In this document: in pieces, positions 28,788 to 38,028 of the stretch
Layout of the letters: each line of letters begins with the position of its first letter
Numbering within the stretch: the stretch's first letter is position 1
NCBI RefSeq assembly: GCF_900107375.1
Contig: NZ_FNPT01000014.1
Coordinates: 62,001 to 126,000 of the forward strand
DNA from: Lysobacter sp. yr284
GTDB taxonomy: Bacteria > Pseudomonadota > Gammaproteobacteria > Xanthomonadales > Xanthomonadaceae
Length of the DNA: 64,000 nt
Direction of reading: 5' to 3'
Program-made: the position numbers and the translations under genes
The notes under the pieces: model-generated
What the model was told of the DNA's origin: nothing
Seen by the model: the letters and a program-made list of their open reading frames with translations, nothing else
Database searches by the model: none

Positions 28788-29462
28788 ATGGCATCGATCC
28801 ATGATTCGGGCGAGCGGAGCATCCTGGTCGCTCGCAGGAGGTCGGTCGGCTATCTGGCGGTCCTGTTGTGCGCGGCGGCGGTCTGCTCGCCGGCCGCCGC
28901 CGCACAACCTTCGCCCTGGCGCACCCTCAGCAACGAAAACGGCATCCATCTGGAAGCCCGCCGCGTCGCCGGCGAGCGCTTCGACGAGCTTCGCGTTGCG
29001 ACGTCGGTGAAGGTGTCGCCGGATGCGGTCGCCGATTTCCTGCTCGGCAAGTACCTCGACGCCAAGAACAAGAACATCCGCCGCAGCTTCATCGAGCGCG
29101 GGCCGGACGTGGTGGTGTGGTCGGACGTGCTCAGCACGCCGGTGGCGGCGGATCGTTGTTATTCGATGCGCTTCGAGCGGCAGGAACTGGCCGGCGGCGC
29201 GGTGCGGGTGAAGTTCGCGTCGTTGGACAAGGCGGAGGCGAATTCCAAGCCCGATTGCATCGCGCTGCGTTCGCGCGGCGAGTGGCTGATGACGCCGACG
29301 GCCGAGGGGACGCGGTTGGTGTATGCGTCGCTGACCGATATCGGCGGCAACACGCCGGCGTTCGTGGTCAAAGGGACGTTGTCGTCTGCGGCGGTCTCCA
29401 GCGTGCGCAAGGTGGTGGCCGGTTCGGCGGGCCTGGCGTTGCCGCGGGGTCTGGAAGACTGA
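28788..29462 (+). CDS. Exported START-like lipid-binding domain protein
   Basis: A 224-residue protein with an N-terminal signal region (YLAVLLCAAAVCSPAAAA) followed by a START/SRPBCC-like domain: WRTLSNENGIHLEARRVAG, FDELRVATSVKVSPDAVADF and the C-terminal helix SSVRKVVAGSAGLALPRGLE. Such domains bind lipids or other hydrophobic ligands, and this one would do so in the periplasm or outside. The ATG at 28788 has a GAGAGGCGAG ribosome site. Confidence 0.72.
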   Translation: MASIHDSGERSILVARRRSVGYLAVLLCAAAVCSPAAAAQPSPWRTLSNENGIHLEARRVAGERFDELRVATSVKVSPDAVADFLLGKYLDAKNKNIRRSFIERGPDVVVWSDVLSTPVAADRCYSMRFERQELAGGAVRVKFASLDKAEANSKPDCIALRSRGEWLMTPTAEGTRLVYASLTDIGGNTPAFVVKGTLSSAAVSSVRKVVAGSAGLALPRGLED

Positions 29463-29643
29463 GCCGGGGCGCTCGGTCGGCAGCCGGGCGAGAGACGACG
29501 CGAGGCCCCGTTCATCAATGTGATTCGCGGCCGGACGTAGGCGCGTAGCGGTGTCATGAGGATTTCGTTCGCTTCGGCACTAGCTTCTTCGTCGCTCCAT
29601 GCGGTACCTACGCAGGTTCTATCCTTACGGCAGGAGAATGGCG

Positions 29644-30123
29644 ATGACCGCGAAGAACACCGTTTGTCTGTGGTACGACGGCGCCGCGCTGGAAGCCGCC
29701 GAGTTCTATGCGAAGACGTTCCCGGACAGCGCGGTGACCGCGGTCCATCATGCGCCCGGCGATTATCCCGACGGCCACCAGGGCGATGTGTTGACGGTGG
29801 AGTTCACCGTGGCGGGCATTCCGTGCGTGGGCTTGAACGGCGGGCCGGCGTTCAAGCACGACGAGGCGTTTTCGTTCCAGATCGCCACCGACGACCAGGC
29901 CGAGACCGATCGCTTGTGGGACGCCATCGTCGGCAACGGCGGCAAGGAAAGCGCCTGCGGCTGGTGCAAGGACAAGTGGGGCTTGTCGTGGCAGATCACG
30001 CCGCGCGCGCTGCTCGACGCGTTCACCGATCCCGACCGGGCCGCGGCCAAGCGCGCGTTCGACGCGATGATGACGATGGGCAAGATCGACATCGCCAAGA
30101 TCGAGGCGGCGCGCAAGGGCTGA
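29644..30123 (+). CDS. VOC/PhnB-like protein
   Basis: A 159-residue vicinal-oxygen-chelate fold protein of the PhnB-like (3-demethylubiquinone-9 methyltransferase-like) group: NTVCLWYDGAALEAAEFYAK, GIPCVGLNGGPAFKHDEAFS and KDKWGLSWQITPRAL. An ATG at 29638 overlaps the AGGAGA site, so the ATG at 29644 is preferred. No enzymatic activity can be assigned from sequence. Confidence 0.88.
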   Translation: MTAKNTVCLWYDGAALEAAEFYAKTFPDSAVTAVHHAPGDYPDGHQGDVLTVEFTVAGIPCVGLNGGPAFKHDEAFSFQIATDDQAETDRLWDAIVGNGGKESACGWCKDKWGLSWQITPRALLDAFTDPDRAAAKRAFDAMMTMGKIDIAKIEAARKG

Positions 30124-30220
30124 GGCCGATCGCGATAGCCGCCCGTCGCCGGGTTGGCCTGCGCGCGCCGCCGCCTGCGTTCAACGGTGGCGGCATTCCG
30201 CCGCGCACAGGGGCCCTGCG

Positions 30221-30787
30221 ATGGACGCTTACGGCAATCTCGACAGCATCGGCGAATTCTCCGGCAACAAGCGCATCCGGCTGGTCTCCTACCTCGATCC
30301 CGACGTGGCCCTGGGCGTGTTCCCGCCGACGGCGGACTCCTCGGGCTGGTCGGTGGCCGGGGTGCATCGCTTGTCGGCGGGCAGTCCGGGGCAGACGATC
30401 ATGCGGGTCAATGCGCTCGGGCCCGGGCGCTTCAGTCTGGCCTGGGACGGCGACACCAGCCAGTTCCTGTCGTGGGAGGGAACGTCCAGCGATCAACTGG
30501 TCCTGGAGCAGTTGACCCAGCCGCAGGATGGCGATCGTATCGATCCGCCGGAGTTCGCGCTGGATTTCGTCGAGCTGTGTTGGTTCGCGCTCAACGATCC
30601 GTACCACGGCGCGGTGGTGGACATCAGCGAGTCGGGCACCGGCGAGGCCAATCCGGTGATTTCGTTCTCGTGGAACGGCGGCGCCAACCAGATCTGGCGG
30701 GCGCAGTGGCTCGATCATCCCGCGGCGGCCGAGCGCGCGGAGCCCGTTGCGCAGCAACTGCAGCAGACGCAGCAGGGCGCGGGTTGA
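30221..30787 (+). CDS. Hypothetical protein, 188 residues
   Basis: Acidic protein without signal peptide, MDAYGNLDSIGEFSGNKRIR, containing two WDG/WNG-like strands (FSLAWDGDTSQFLSWEG and ISFSWNGGANQIWRAQW) that hint at a repeated beta-structure such as a trefoil or lectin-like fold. It ends in a glutamine-rich tail. Family not recognised. Confidence 0.6.
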   Translation: MDAYGNLDSIGEFSGNKRIRLVSYLDPDVALGVFPPTADSSGWSVAGVHRLSAGSPGQTIMRVNALGPGRFSLAWDGDTSQFLSWEGTSSDQLVLEQLTQPQDGDRIDPPEFALDFVELCWFALNDPYHGAVVDISESGTGEANPVISFSWNGGANQIWRAQWLDHPAAAERAEPVAQQLQQTQQGAG

Positions 30788-30893
30788 ACGCGGTATCGCC
30801 GGTTGCGCGTCGCTGCGCGCGGCGTGGGCGGGGATAAATGCCGGCCGCCGCGACGCGTTGTCGCGGCGGTCGTTCGAGCGGCTGTGTCGCGGG

Positions 30894-32447
30894 TCAGTCC
30901 ATCTCGCCGGACCCGTACACCTCATAGCGTCCGATCCGTCCGACCTTCGCGGCGGCCTCTTGCACGTCCGCGCGCGCCAGCAGCGCCTCGCGCGCCTGGC
31001 GATACGCCACATCCCCGGGCAACGGCGCCGGCCGCCGGAACTCCTGCAGCCACAGCAGCGTCTCCACGCGCTCGTCCTGCGTCGCCAGCAGTTCGGCCGT
31101 CAGCGTGGCCGCCTCGTCCACCCGCCGCAGGCGCAGCAGGCTTTCCAGGTAGACGCGCGGGCCGTCCTTGCGGTGTTCGCCGAGGTAGCGCAGCGCCCGG
31201 TCGGCGGCGCGGCGCTGGCCTTGGGCCTGGGCGGCGCACAGGCGTACGTTCTCTACGACCAGGCGGGCGTAGGCGTTGAGGTCCGGGCCGATGCGGCCGA
31301 GCGCGGCGAGGGCGTCGTCGGGGCGTTGCAGGCTGCAGTACAGCGAGGCGAGGTTGATGGCCTGGCTGACGTTGGGCAGGCCGTCTTCGGTCATGCGGCT
31401 GGCGCGTTCGAGTTCGGCGACGGCGTCGTCGCTGCGGCCCAGGCGGCGCAGCGCGATCGCGGCGGTGTTCATCAGCCAGGCGCGTTGGTGCGGGTCGTCG
31501 TAGTCGCTGTCGCCGCGCTGGCCGGCGTCCTGGGCGAGGGCGAGCACGCCGGCGTTGTCGCCGGCGGTCAGCAGCGCGTAGCTCAGTTGCACGCGGCTGT
31601 CGAGGCTGCGCGGGGCGAGCTCGGCTTTCTCGCGCTGGGCTTCGATCTGCCGGCGCGAGGCGTTGGCGATGTCGGTGGCCCAGCCGCCGTCCTGGGCGAG
31701 GAAGTCGAAGCGTTTGTCGATGCGCAGGCGCACCAGCTGCATCGGATCGACGATGCGCTTGACGACGGTGCGGGCCTCGTCGCGGCGGCCGCGCTCGACC
31801 AGCATCTCGACCAGGGCGAACCACACCGGGCTGGCGTCGGCGGTGCGGTGGCTCCAGTTGGCGGCGTACAGCGCGCGCAACAAGGTCAGGCGTTGCTCGG
31901 AGCCGTGCGGCAGCTCCGTCTGCAGGCGCGAGAGGATGTCGGAATTCACTTTCGCCAGCGCTTCGGGCCAGTACTCGACCAGTTGCACGAAGGCGTCGGC
32001 GGCGGCGTCGTAGTGCTTGAGGTCGTATTCGACCAGGGCCAGCCGGTACCAGTCGTCGGGGGTGTTCTCGGCCGCGGTGGCCTGGCGGTAGAGGGCGGTG
32101 GCGCGCGGCAGGTGGCCGGTGAGCGCGGCGGCCTGGGCCGCGGCGGCCAGGGCGACGCGCCGGTCGCCGGCGCCGAGGGCGGCGAAGGCCGGGTGCTTGA
32201 ACACCTCGGCGAAGGCGGCGTCGGCTTGTTCGTAGCGGCCTGCGCGCGAGTGCGCGAGCGCGGCGTTGAGGCGCTCCAGGAACCGGGTGACCTCGGCTTC
32301 GACGGCGGCCTCGCGCGCGTCGGCTGACGGCGCGGGCTGCGCGGGCGCGGGCGGCGTGGAAGCCGGCGCCTGCGCGGATGCGGCTGCGCAGGCGAGCGAC
32401 AGACTCAGGGCCAGGCCGCGGCCTACGGCGCGAATTCGATGATGCAT
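30894..32447 (-). CDS. Exported TPR-repeat protein
   Basis: A 517-residue protein with signal peptide (GLALSLSLACAAASAQA) and a Pro/Ala linker, then helical tetratricopeptide-like repeats from about residue 50 to the end, for example HLPRATALYRQATAAENTPD, YDLKHYDAAADAFVQLVEYW and LGRSDDAVAELERASRMTED. The start ATG at 32445-32447 gives the signal peptide; the frame runs on upstream but is not protein-like. It probably scaffolds protein-protein contacts in the periplasm. No linked partner is seen. Confidence 0.82.
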   Translation of the reverse strand: MHHRIRAVGRGLALSLSLACAAASAQAPASTPPAPAQPAPSADAREAAVEAEVTRFLERLNAALAHSRAGRYEQADAAFAEVFKHPAFAALGAGDRRVALAAAAQAAALTGHLPRATALYRQATAAENTPDDWYRLALVEYDLKHYDAAADAFVQLVEYWPEALAKVNSDILSRLQTELPHGSEQRLTLLRALYAANWSHRTADASPVWFALVEMLVERGRRDEARTVVKRIVDPMQLVRLRIDKRFDFLAQDGGWATDIANASRRQIEAQREKAELAPRSLDSRVQLSYALLTAGDNAGVLALAQDAGQRGDSDYDDPHQRAWLMNTAAIALRRLGRSDDAVAELERASRMTEDGLPNVSQAINLASLYCSLQRPDDALAALGRIGPDLNAYARLVVENVRLCAAQAQGQRRAADRALRYLGEHRKDGPRVYLESLLRLRRVDEAATLTAELLATQDERVETLLWLQEFRRPAPLPGDVAYRQAREALLARADVQEAAAKVGRIGRYEVYGSGEMD

Positions 32448-33214
32448 GTATCCCCCAGGCGGCAGGCCGGCGCGGCCGCGCCGGTCCCTGGCGGCCGTCG
32501 CTGTTGCGATCGGCGCGCCCAGCGGCCAAGCATACCGGTTGTCGCGGCCGGCCAGGACCGCGCTGCATGCGTTTGCAGCGATACGGCCACAAGGCGCATG
32601 CGCGCGGCGCTTCGATGGTGTCATCGCTTCTTGCTCGCAGCGCTTGCGTTCGCGCCTGGCCAACGTGGCTCTTCGCTGGCGGGCGAAGGCCGCCGCGCGA
32701 CATGTGGTTGCGCCGCAATCGCCTATGACCGGTTCGCGAACGCGCATGCGTCGTCGAGCGCGCTGCGGCTGCCCTGCATTCGCGCGCCGCGTCGCCAACT
32801 CGATCCGCGCAGCGCCGGTCGTCGCCTCGGCTGATCGGTATGCACGTGCGCTGCGTCGAAACGCTCCGGCACCGCACGCGGCGGCGAAAAACGAACGCAC
32901 GTGCCAAGCGCGTCGTTGCATCGGCAGGCTTTCGTCCATCGCGTCACGCAAATGCGCCGTCGTCGCGGCGAGAAAGCGTTTCCCGTCGAGATTTAACAAT
33001 CCCGCCGCCCAAGCGCTGTCCGACGCGCAGCGGCGGAGGCGTTGGCTAGGCAGCAACTTCCGTTTTGCGGATCGGCGGGCCGCACAGGCCGGCCCGTGCA
33101 GCCGCGGCGCGCGGAACTGGGCGTGCGCATGCGACAGGGACTCATCGGCGAAGTTGCGGGCATCACTCATGCCTGGGCTACAGGACGTTCCACCCATCCT
33201 AAGGAGAGAATGCG
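32448..33214. other. 767-bp intergenic region without recognised gene
   Basis: It separates the divergent TPR and lysyl endopeptidase genes. Long open frames here are GC-bias artefacts with arginine/alanine-rich, non-protein-like translations. It must contain both promoters. A strong AAGGAGAG ribosome site lies at its right end. Confidence 0.6.
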
Positions 33215-35521
33215 ATGAGAGTTCCAAGCAAACACGCGCCGCTCGGCGTGCGCTGGCTGCGCAGGCTCGCGATCGCGACCGTGCTGGCGGCGCTGCCGCT
33301 GGCCAGCGCGGTCGCGCGCATGACCGAGGCGCCGCGCAGCTTCGCCCTGCAGGACAAGTCGCTCGACGCGGTGCAGCGCAAGACCCTGCCGAGCATCGAT
33401 CCGGCCCGGCTGCTGGCCGAGGACGAGATGCGCGCGAAGTCGGTGAGCGCGCCGCAGCCGCTGCGGTTCGCGGTGAACGCGGGCGTGACCTATGACACCG
33501 GCGGTTCCGGCACCTGGCACAAGCTGCCCGACGGCCTGCTGTGGCGCCTGCGCATCCACACGCCGGGCGCGGCCAACCACAACCTCGGCTTCACCCGCTA
33601 CGACATGACGCCCGGCGCCAAGCTGTGGATCTACGATCCGGCCGGCAAGCACGTCGAAGGCGCGTATACGGCCAAGGACCGCAGCCGGCACGGCCGCTTG
33701 TGGACGCCGATGATCGAGGGCGACGAGGTCGTGGTCGAGCTGTTCGTGCCCAACGGCGCGGCGCAGCCGAAGCTGACGCTCGGCGCGGTCAATCAGGGCT
33801 ATCGCGATTTCACCGCCAAGAACTGGGACAAGCAGGGCAGCTGCAACAACGATGTGGTCTGCCCGGTCGCCGCCGGTTGGGGGCAGCAGATCCGCTCGGT
33901 GGCGCGCTACGTGATCGGCGGCACTTCGCTGTGCAGCGGCCAGCTGGTCAACAACACCAGCTACGACTTCAAGCCGTACTTCCTCAGCGCCAACCACTGC
34001 GGCGTGAGCACGGCCAACGACGATACGCTGGTGTTCTACTGGCAGTTCCACTCGCCGACCTGCGGCGCGCTCAGCGGCGGCAGCCTGGCGATCAACCAGA
34101 TCGGCGCGACCTACCGCGCGTCCTACGCGCCCAGCGATTTCGTGCTGGTCGAGCTCGACGCGCCGCCGGTGGCCGGCTCCAATCCCTACTTCAGCGGTTG
34201 GGACATCAGCGGCACCGCGCCGGCGGCGACGGTCGGCATCCACCATCCCAGCGGCGACGAGAAGGCGATCTCGTTCAACAACAACGCGGTGACCTCGACC
34301 GCGTACCTGTCCAACACCGTCAGCGCCACCGCCAACCACTGGCGCGTGGACGCGTGGGAAAGCGGCACCACCGAAGGCGGCTCGTCCGGTTCCTGCCTGT
34401 GGGGCGCGAGCAGCAAGCGCTGCATCGGCCAGTTGCACGGCGGCTACGCCTCGTGCAGCGCGCCGACCACGTCGGACTGGTACGGCAAGCTCAGCGTGAG
34501 CTGGACCGGCGGCGGCACGCCGGCGACCCGGCTCAAGGACTGGCTGGATCCGACCAACACCGGCGTGATCGGCGTCGACGGCGACCCGCACGTGACCACG
34601 CTCGACGGCGTGCGCTACGACTTCCAGGGCGCCGGCGAGTACACCGTCCTGCGCGATCCGGCCGGAGTGGAGATCCAGGCGCGGCAGACGCCGATCGCGA
34701 CCACGTTCAATCCCGGTGCCGATCCGTACAGCGGCCTGGCGACCTGCGTGAGCCTCAACAGCGCGGTGGCCGCGCGGGTCGGCAAGTACCGGGTGACCTA
34801 CCAGCCCAACCTCAACGGCGAGCCCGATCCCAAGGGCCTGCAGCTGCGCATCGACGGGCGCCTGGTGCAGCTGGGCACCGGCATCGACCTGGGCAACGGC
34901 GGCAGCATCAGCCCGACCTCGGCGCCGGGCGGCATCCGGGTGAGCTTCCCGGACAAGTACAACCTGCAGGTGACGCCGGGCTGGTGGTCGTCGCAGGGCA
35001 AGTGGTATCTCAACATCGGGGTGACGCGTAAGCCGGCCGACGGCGCCGGCGGCGCGGGCGACGCCGAAACCCCGCTCGGCGGCATCGGCGCGCCGCTGGC
35101 CGCGCAGAGCTGGCTGCCGCCACTGCCCGACGGGTCCTCGCTGGGCCCGCGTCCGGCCGCGCTGGGCGACCGTTACGAGCACCTGTACAAGAAGTTCGGC
35201 GAGGCCTGGCGGGTGAGCAACGCCAGCACCTTGTTCGACTACGCGCCCGGCACCTCGACCGCCACCTTCACCTTGAAGAGCTGGCCGAACGAGAACCCGC
35301 CGTGCAACCTGACCGGGCAGGTGCCGGTCAAGCCGGTGAGCCGCGAGATCGCGGTGGAAGCGTGCAGCGTGGTCAAGGACGAGCGCATGCGCGGCAACTG
35401 CGTGTTCGATGTGATGATCACCGGCGAGCGCGGGTTCGCCCAGACCTACGCGCGGACCCAAGAGACCCAGGGGAAGGCCAAGGCGCAGGCCGAGGCGGCG
35501 CAGGGCGGCGCGTCGAAGTAA
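33215..35521 (+). CDS. Secreted lysyl endopeptidase-like serine protease with VWD domain
   Basis: A 768-residue exported protein. The signal peptide is RRLAIATVLAALPLASAVA, followed by a propeptide-like region (TYDTGGSGTWHKLPDGLLWR, to about 215). The Achromobacter protease I-type S1 domain has triad H261 (FLSANHCG), D308 (APSDFVLVELD) and S391 (EGGSSGSCLWG). A von Willebrand factor type D-like domain follows from about 455 (GDPHVTTLDGVRYDFQGAGE) to about 620, then a linker and a cysteine-containing C-terminal region. The enzyme probably degrades extracellular protein as part of predatory nutrition, and the VWD part may mediate binding or multimerisation. Ribosome site AAGGAGAG; terminator at 35564. 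Confidence 0.92.
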   Translation: MRVPSKHAPLGVRWLRRLAIATVLAALPLASAVARMTEAPRSFALQDKSLDAVQRKTLPSIDPARLLAEDEMRAKSVSAPQPLRFAVNAGVTYDTGGSGTWHKLPDGLLWRLRIHTPGAANHNLGFTRYDMTPGAKLWIYDPAGKHVEGAYTAKDRSRHGRLWTPMIEGDEVVVELFVPNGAAQPKLTLGAVNQGYRDFTAKNWDKQGSCNNDVVCPVAAGWGQQIRSVARYVIGGTSLCSGQLVNNTSYDFKPYFLSANHCGVSTANDDTLVFYWQFHSPTCGALSGGSLAINQIGATYRASYAPSDFVLVELDAPPVAGSNPYFSGWDISGTAPAATVGIHHPSGDEKAISFNNNAVTSTAYLSNTVSATANHWRVDAWESGTTEGGSSGSCLWGASSKRCIGQLHGGYASCSAPTTSDWYGKLSVSWTGGGTPATRLKDWLDPTNTGVIGVDGDPHVTTLDGVRYDFQGAGEYTVLRDPAGVEIQARQTPIATTFNPGADPYSGLATCVSLNSAVAARVGKYRVTYQPNLNGEPDPKGLQLRIDGRLVQLGTGIDLGNGGSISPTSAPGGIRVSFPDKYNLQVTPGWWSSQGKWYLNIGVTRKPADGAGGAGDAETPLGGIGAPLAAQSWLPPLPDGSSLGPRPAALGDRYEHLYKKFGEAWRVSNASTLFDYAPGTSTATFTLKSWPNENPPCNLTGQVPVKPVSREIAVEACSVVKDERMRGNCVFDVMITGERGFAQTYARTQETQGKAKAQAEAAQGGASK

Positions 35522-35563
35522 GTCCGCCGCGGCCGCGCATCGCGCGTGGGCCGCATCGCACGG

Positions 35564-35595
35564 CAACGCCGGGGTCCGCCCCGGCGTTGTTTTTT
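35564..35595 (+). terminator. Rho-independent terminator
   Basis: An 11-bp perfect stem CAACGCCGGGG/CCCCGGCGTTG with a 4-base loop is followed by six T, 43 bp after the lysyl endopeptidase stop. Confidence 0.93.
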
Positions 35596-35732
35596 GCGCG
35601 CCGTCGCTGTCGCGCGCAGGCCTGCGCGCGCGAACGCGGATTTGCCAACCGCGCGGCATCCGCCGGCGCCGGCGCTGGGATAAGCTGCGGCCGTCGCGGC
35701 CCCCGCCGCGACGGACTCTCGCGGAGCCGGCC

Positions 35733-35981
35733 ATGGCCACGATGCGTTATCACGACGGGCAGGACGTGCGGTTGGGCGACGTGGCCAGTTTCGGCGCGCA
35801 CGACACCTGCCGGGTGGTGGTGCTGATCGACGAACAGGCCGCGGTGGAGGGCTACATCGCCGACGAGTGGGCTTACCTGGGCGGCGGTTGCGTGCTGTTC
35901 GCGCACGACGCAGGGCTGGTGCACTATCCCGCCGGCACGCTCGGCGACGATGTCGGGGTGAGCCTGCTCGAACGCGCCTGA
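35733..35981 (+). CDS. Small conserved protein, paralogue of 23308-23556
   Basis: An 82-residue protein, MATMRYHDGQDVRLGDVASF, of exactly the same length as the island copy at 23308. Shared positions are VRLGD, EQAA--GYIA-EWAYL--GC and the final LLERA. The sequence before the start, GGAGCCGGCC, is also conserved. An internal ATG (35742) is an alternative start. Unknown function. Confidence 0.78.
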   Translation: MATMRYHDGQDVRLGDVASFGAHDTCRVVVLIDEQAAVEGYIADEWAYLGGGCVLFAHDAGLVHYPAGTLGDDVGVSLLERA

Positions 35982-35990
35982 GGCCGGGCC

Positions 35991-36629
35991 TCAGCCGCGC
36001 GGCCGCGCCGCATCCTGCCGGTACAGGCGCACGAAGACGAAGCCCACGGTCGCGAAGCCCAGCGCCAACGGCAGCAGCTGCGACCACGGCTGGCCGAACC
36101 GCACCACATTGCCGACCAGCGCCGAGACCATGCCGAACAACGCGGCGATGAGCTTGTAGCTGTGGTCGTAGCGCCACAGCCGGGCGAACCAGCGGCGCGG
36201 GAACCGCCAGCGCGCGGCGTCGTAGGCGATCACGCTGGCGAGCGCGCCGAGCGAGGAATACACCAGCACGTTCGCGCCCGCGGCCAGCACGACCGGCGTC
36301 AGCCACGCGCCCGCGGCGATGGCGGCCACGGTCAACGCGGCATCGGCGGCCTGCGGCCCGCGTTCGCGGGTGCGCGCCGAGCGCCAGCCGCCGAGCAACT
36401 GGTACAGCACCAGCACGGTCAGCACCGCGAAGTTCGGCAGGAACCGGAACAGCGCCAGTCCCGCCGCCGCCGACGCGCAGACCGCGAAGCCGGCATAGCA
36501 GAAGCGCCGGCCCCAGCGCCGATGCGCCTGGCTGCCCTTGGCGTTGGCCAACTGGTAGAAACCGATCGCCATCGCCAGCGTGCCCGCCGCTACGTGCAGG
36601 GCGATGTTGATCAGATGCGGCGTGGACAT
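35991..36629 (-). CDS. Multi-pass membrane protein, DUF2306-like
   Basis: A 212-residue inner-membrane protein with about seven hydrophobic helices. It begins HLINIALHVAAGTLAMAIGFYQL with conserved His and Gly in the first helix, followed by HRRWGRRFCYAGF, the HRxxGRxY signature of DUF2306-type proteins. Function unknown. It ends 10 bp from the convergent 35733-35981 gene. Confidence 0.75.
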   Translation of the reverse strand: MSTPHLINIALHVAAGTLAMAIGFYQLANAKGSQAHRRWGRRFCYAGFAVCASAAAGLALFRFLPNFAVLTVLVLYQLLGGWRSARTRERGPQAADAALTVAAIAAGAWLTPVVLAAGANVLVYSSLGALASVIAYDAARWRFPRRWFARLWRYDHSYKLIAALFGMVSALVGNVVRFGQPWSQLLPLALGFATVGFVFVRLYRQDAARPRG

Positions 36630-36783
36630 CGGCTTCCCTGCGGCTTGCGTGGCGCGTGCATCTAAGCGCCTGGCCGCACGGTCGCGCCTGTGCCATTGGT
36701 CGGGCCGGCGACCGGTCGGGCGGTCGCATCGGCCGCCGCGGGCCGCTGCGCGGCGTCGCGGCGGGAGGATTGCGACAGCGCGG

Positions 36784-37917
36784 TTACAACGCCGCCGGCT
36801 GCTGCTGGGTCACGCAATGCACCATGCCGCCGTTGCGGTACAGGTTGCGCACGTCGATGCCGACCACGGTGCGGCCGGGGAACGCGCGCTGCAGGATCGT
36901 CCGCGCCTTGGCGTCGTTGGGGTCCTGGTATTGCGGCACCAGCACCACGGTATTGCCGACATAGAAATTCACGTACGAGCCCTTGTAGCCGAGTTCGTAG
37001 CCGTATTCGGTGACCACGTCGTTCGCGGTCAACGGCAGTTGCACGAAGCGGTAAGGCGTGCCGTCGACGTCGCTGGCGGCGTACAGCCGTTCGACGTCGG
37101 CCGCGGACAGGCCCCATTCGCGCAGGTCGGCGCGGCTCATGGTGACCAGGGTGTCGGGCGTGCCGAAGCGGGCGAAGCCGTCGACGTGCATGTCGGTGAT
37201 GTCTTCCTTGCCGCCGTCCTTGCCGTCGAGCCAGATGAACTTGCTGACGCCGAGCTGGTCGCCCAGCACCCGTTCGAGTTCGGCCTCGCTCAGTTCGGCG
37301 TTGCGCTGCGGCTCGCGGGTCGAGCTGCGCGTGGCCAGCAGGGTGCCGCGGCCGTCGACTTCGATCGCGCCGCCTTCCAGCACCACGTCGTTCAAGTCGA
37401 TGCGCGGCAGGCCGAGGCGCTGGGCGACCGCGGCCGGCACGGTGTCGTCCTTGCGGTAGGGCGCGTCCAGGCCCCAGCCGTTGAAGCCCCAGTCGCCGAC
37501 GGACAGGCGGTCGTCGCGGTCGAACACGAACAGCGGGCCGTTGTCGCGCACCCACACGTCGTCGGTCGGGCGGATCAGGAAGCTCACTTGGTCCAGCGCG
37601 ACGCCGGCGGCGCTGAGCAGCTTGCGCACGCGCGCCTGTTCGCCGGCGTCGTAGACGACGATGTGGACGCGCTCGCTGGCGACCAGCGCGCGGGTCATCG
37701 CCACCCAGGTCGGGTCGAGACGGTCGCGGTAGGCGCGGCCGTAGGTGTAGGCGTGCGGCCACTGCAGCCAGGTGGCGTCGTGGCGCGCGGTCTCGTCGGG
37801 CATGTAGCCGGACTGGGCGCGCGCGGCGCCGGGCTGGGCGAGGGCGGCGGCGAACAGCGCGCCGGCGGCGAGGGCGAGCCAGGCGGGGCGGGCGGCGGGG
37901 AGGTTCGGGGTGGGCAT
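36784..37917 (-). CDS. Exported agmatine deiminase/peptidylarginine deiminase family protein
   Basis: A 377-residue member of the guanidino-group-modifying superfamily. Conserved segments are DETARHDATWLQWPH, FLIRPTDDVWVRDNGPLFVF, NDVVLEGGAIEVDGRGTLLA, TDMHVDGFARF and the catalytic C368 in GGMVHCVTQQ. Cytosolic agmatine deiminases hydrolyse agmatine to N-carbamoylputrescine. This copy has an N-terminal signal peptide (AWLALAAGALFAAALAQPGA) and so acts outside the cytoplasm, on agmatine or peptidyl-arginine. The start at 37917 is chosen to give the signal peptide. Confidence 0.88.
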   Translation of the reverse strand: MPTPNLPAARPAWLALAAGALFAAALAQPGAARAQSGYMPDETARHDATWLQWPHAYTYGRAYRDRLDPTWVAMTRALVASERVHIVVYDAGEQARVRKLLSAAGVALDQVSFLIRPTDDVWVRDNGPLFVFDRDDRLSVGDWGFNGWGLDAPYRKDDTVPAAVAQRLGLPRIDLNDVVLEGGAIEVDGRGTLLATRSSTREPQRNAELSEAELERVLGDQLGVSKFIWLDGKDGGKEDITDMHVDGFARFGTPDTLVTMSRADLREWGLSAADVERLYAASDVDGTPYRFVQLPLTANDVVTEYGYELGYKGSYVNFYVGNTVVLVPQYQDPNDAKARTILQRAFPGRTVVGIDVRNLYRNGGMVHCVTQQQPAAL

Positions 37918-38028
37918 GGCGGCGGGCCTTGGGGTGCGTGGTCGGGGGATGGGGCGCACCTTAGCCAGCGAACCTGATATCCAGCTGATACCGGCCGCCG
38001 CGCGAGACCCGGCCCCGCCGCGGCTGCG

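Noticed and set aside
32448-33227. N-terminal extension of the TPR protein to 33227
   Set aside because: The extension is Arg/Ala-rich, lacks a signal peptide and contains no domain. The start at 32447 gives a good signal sequence.
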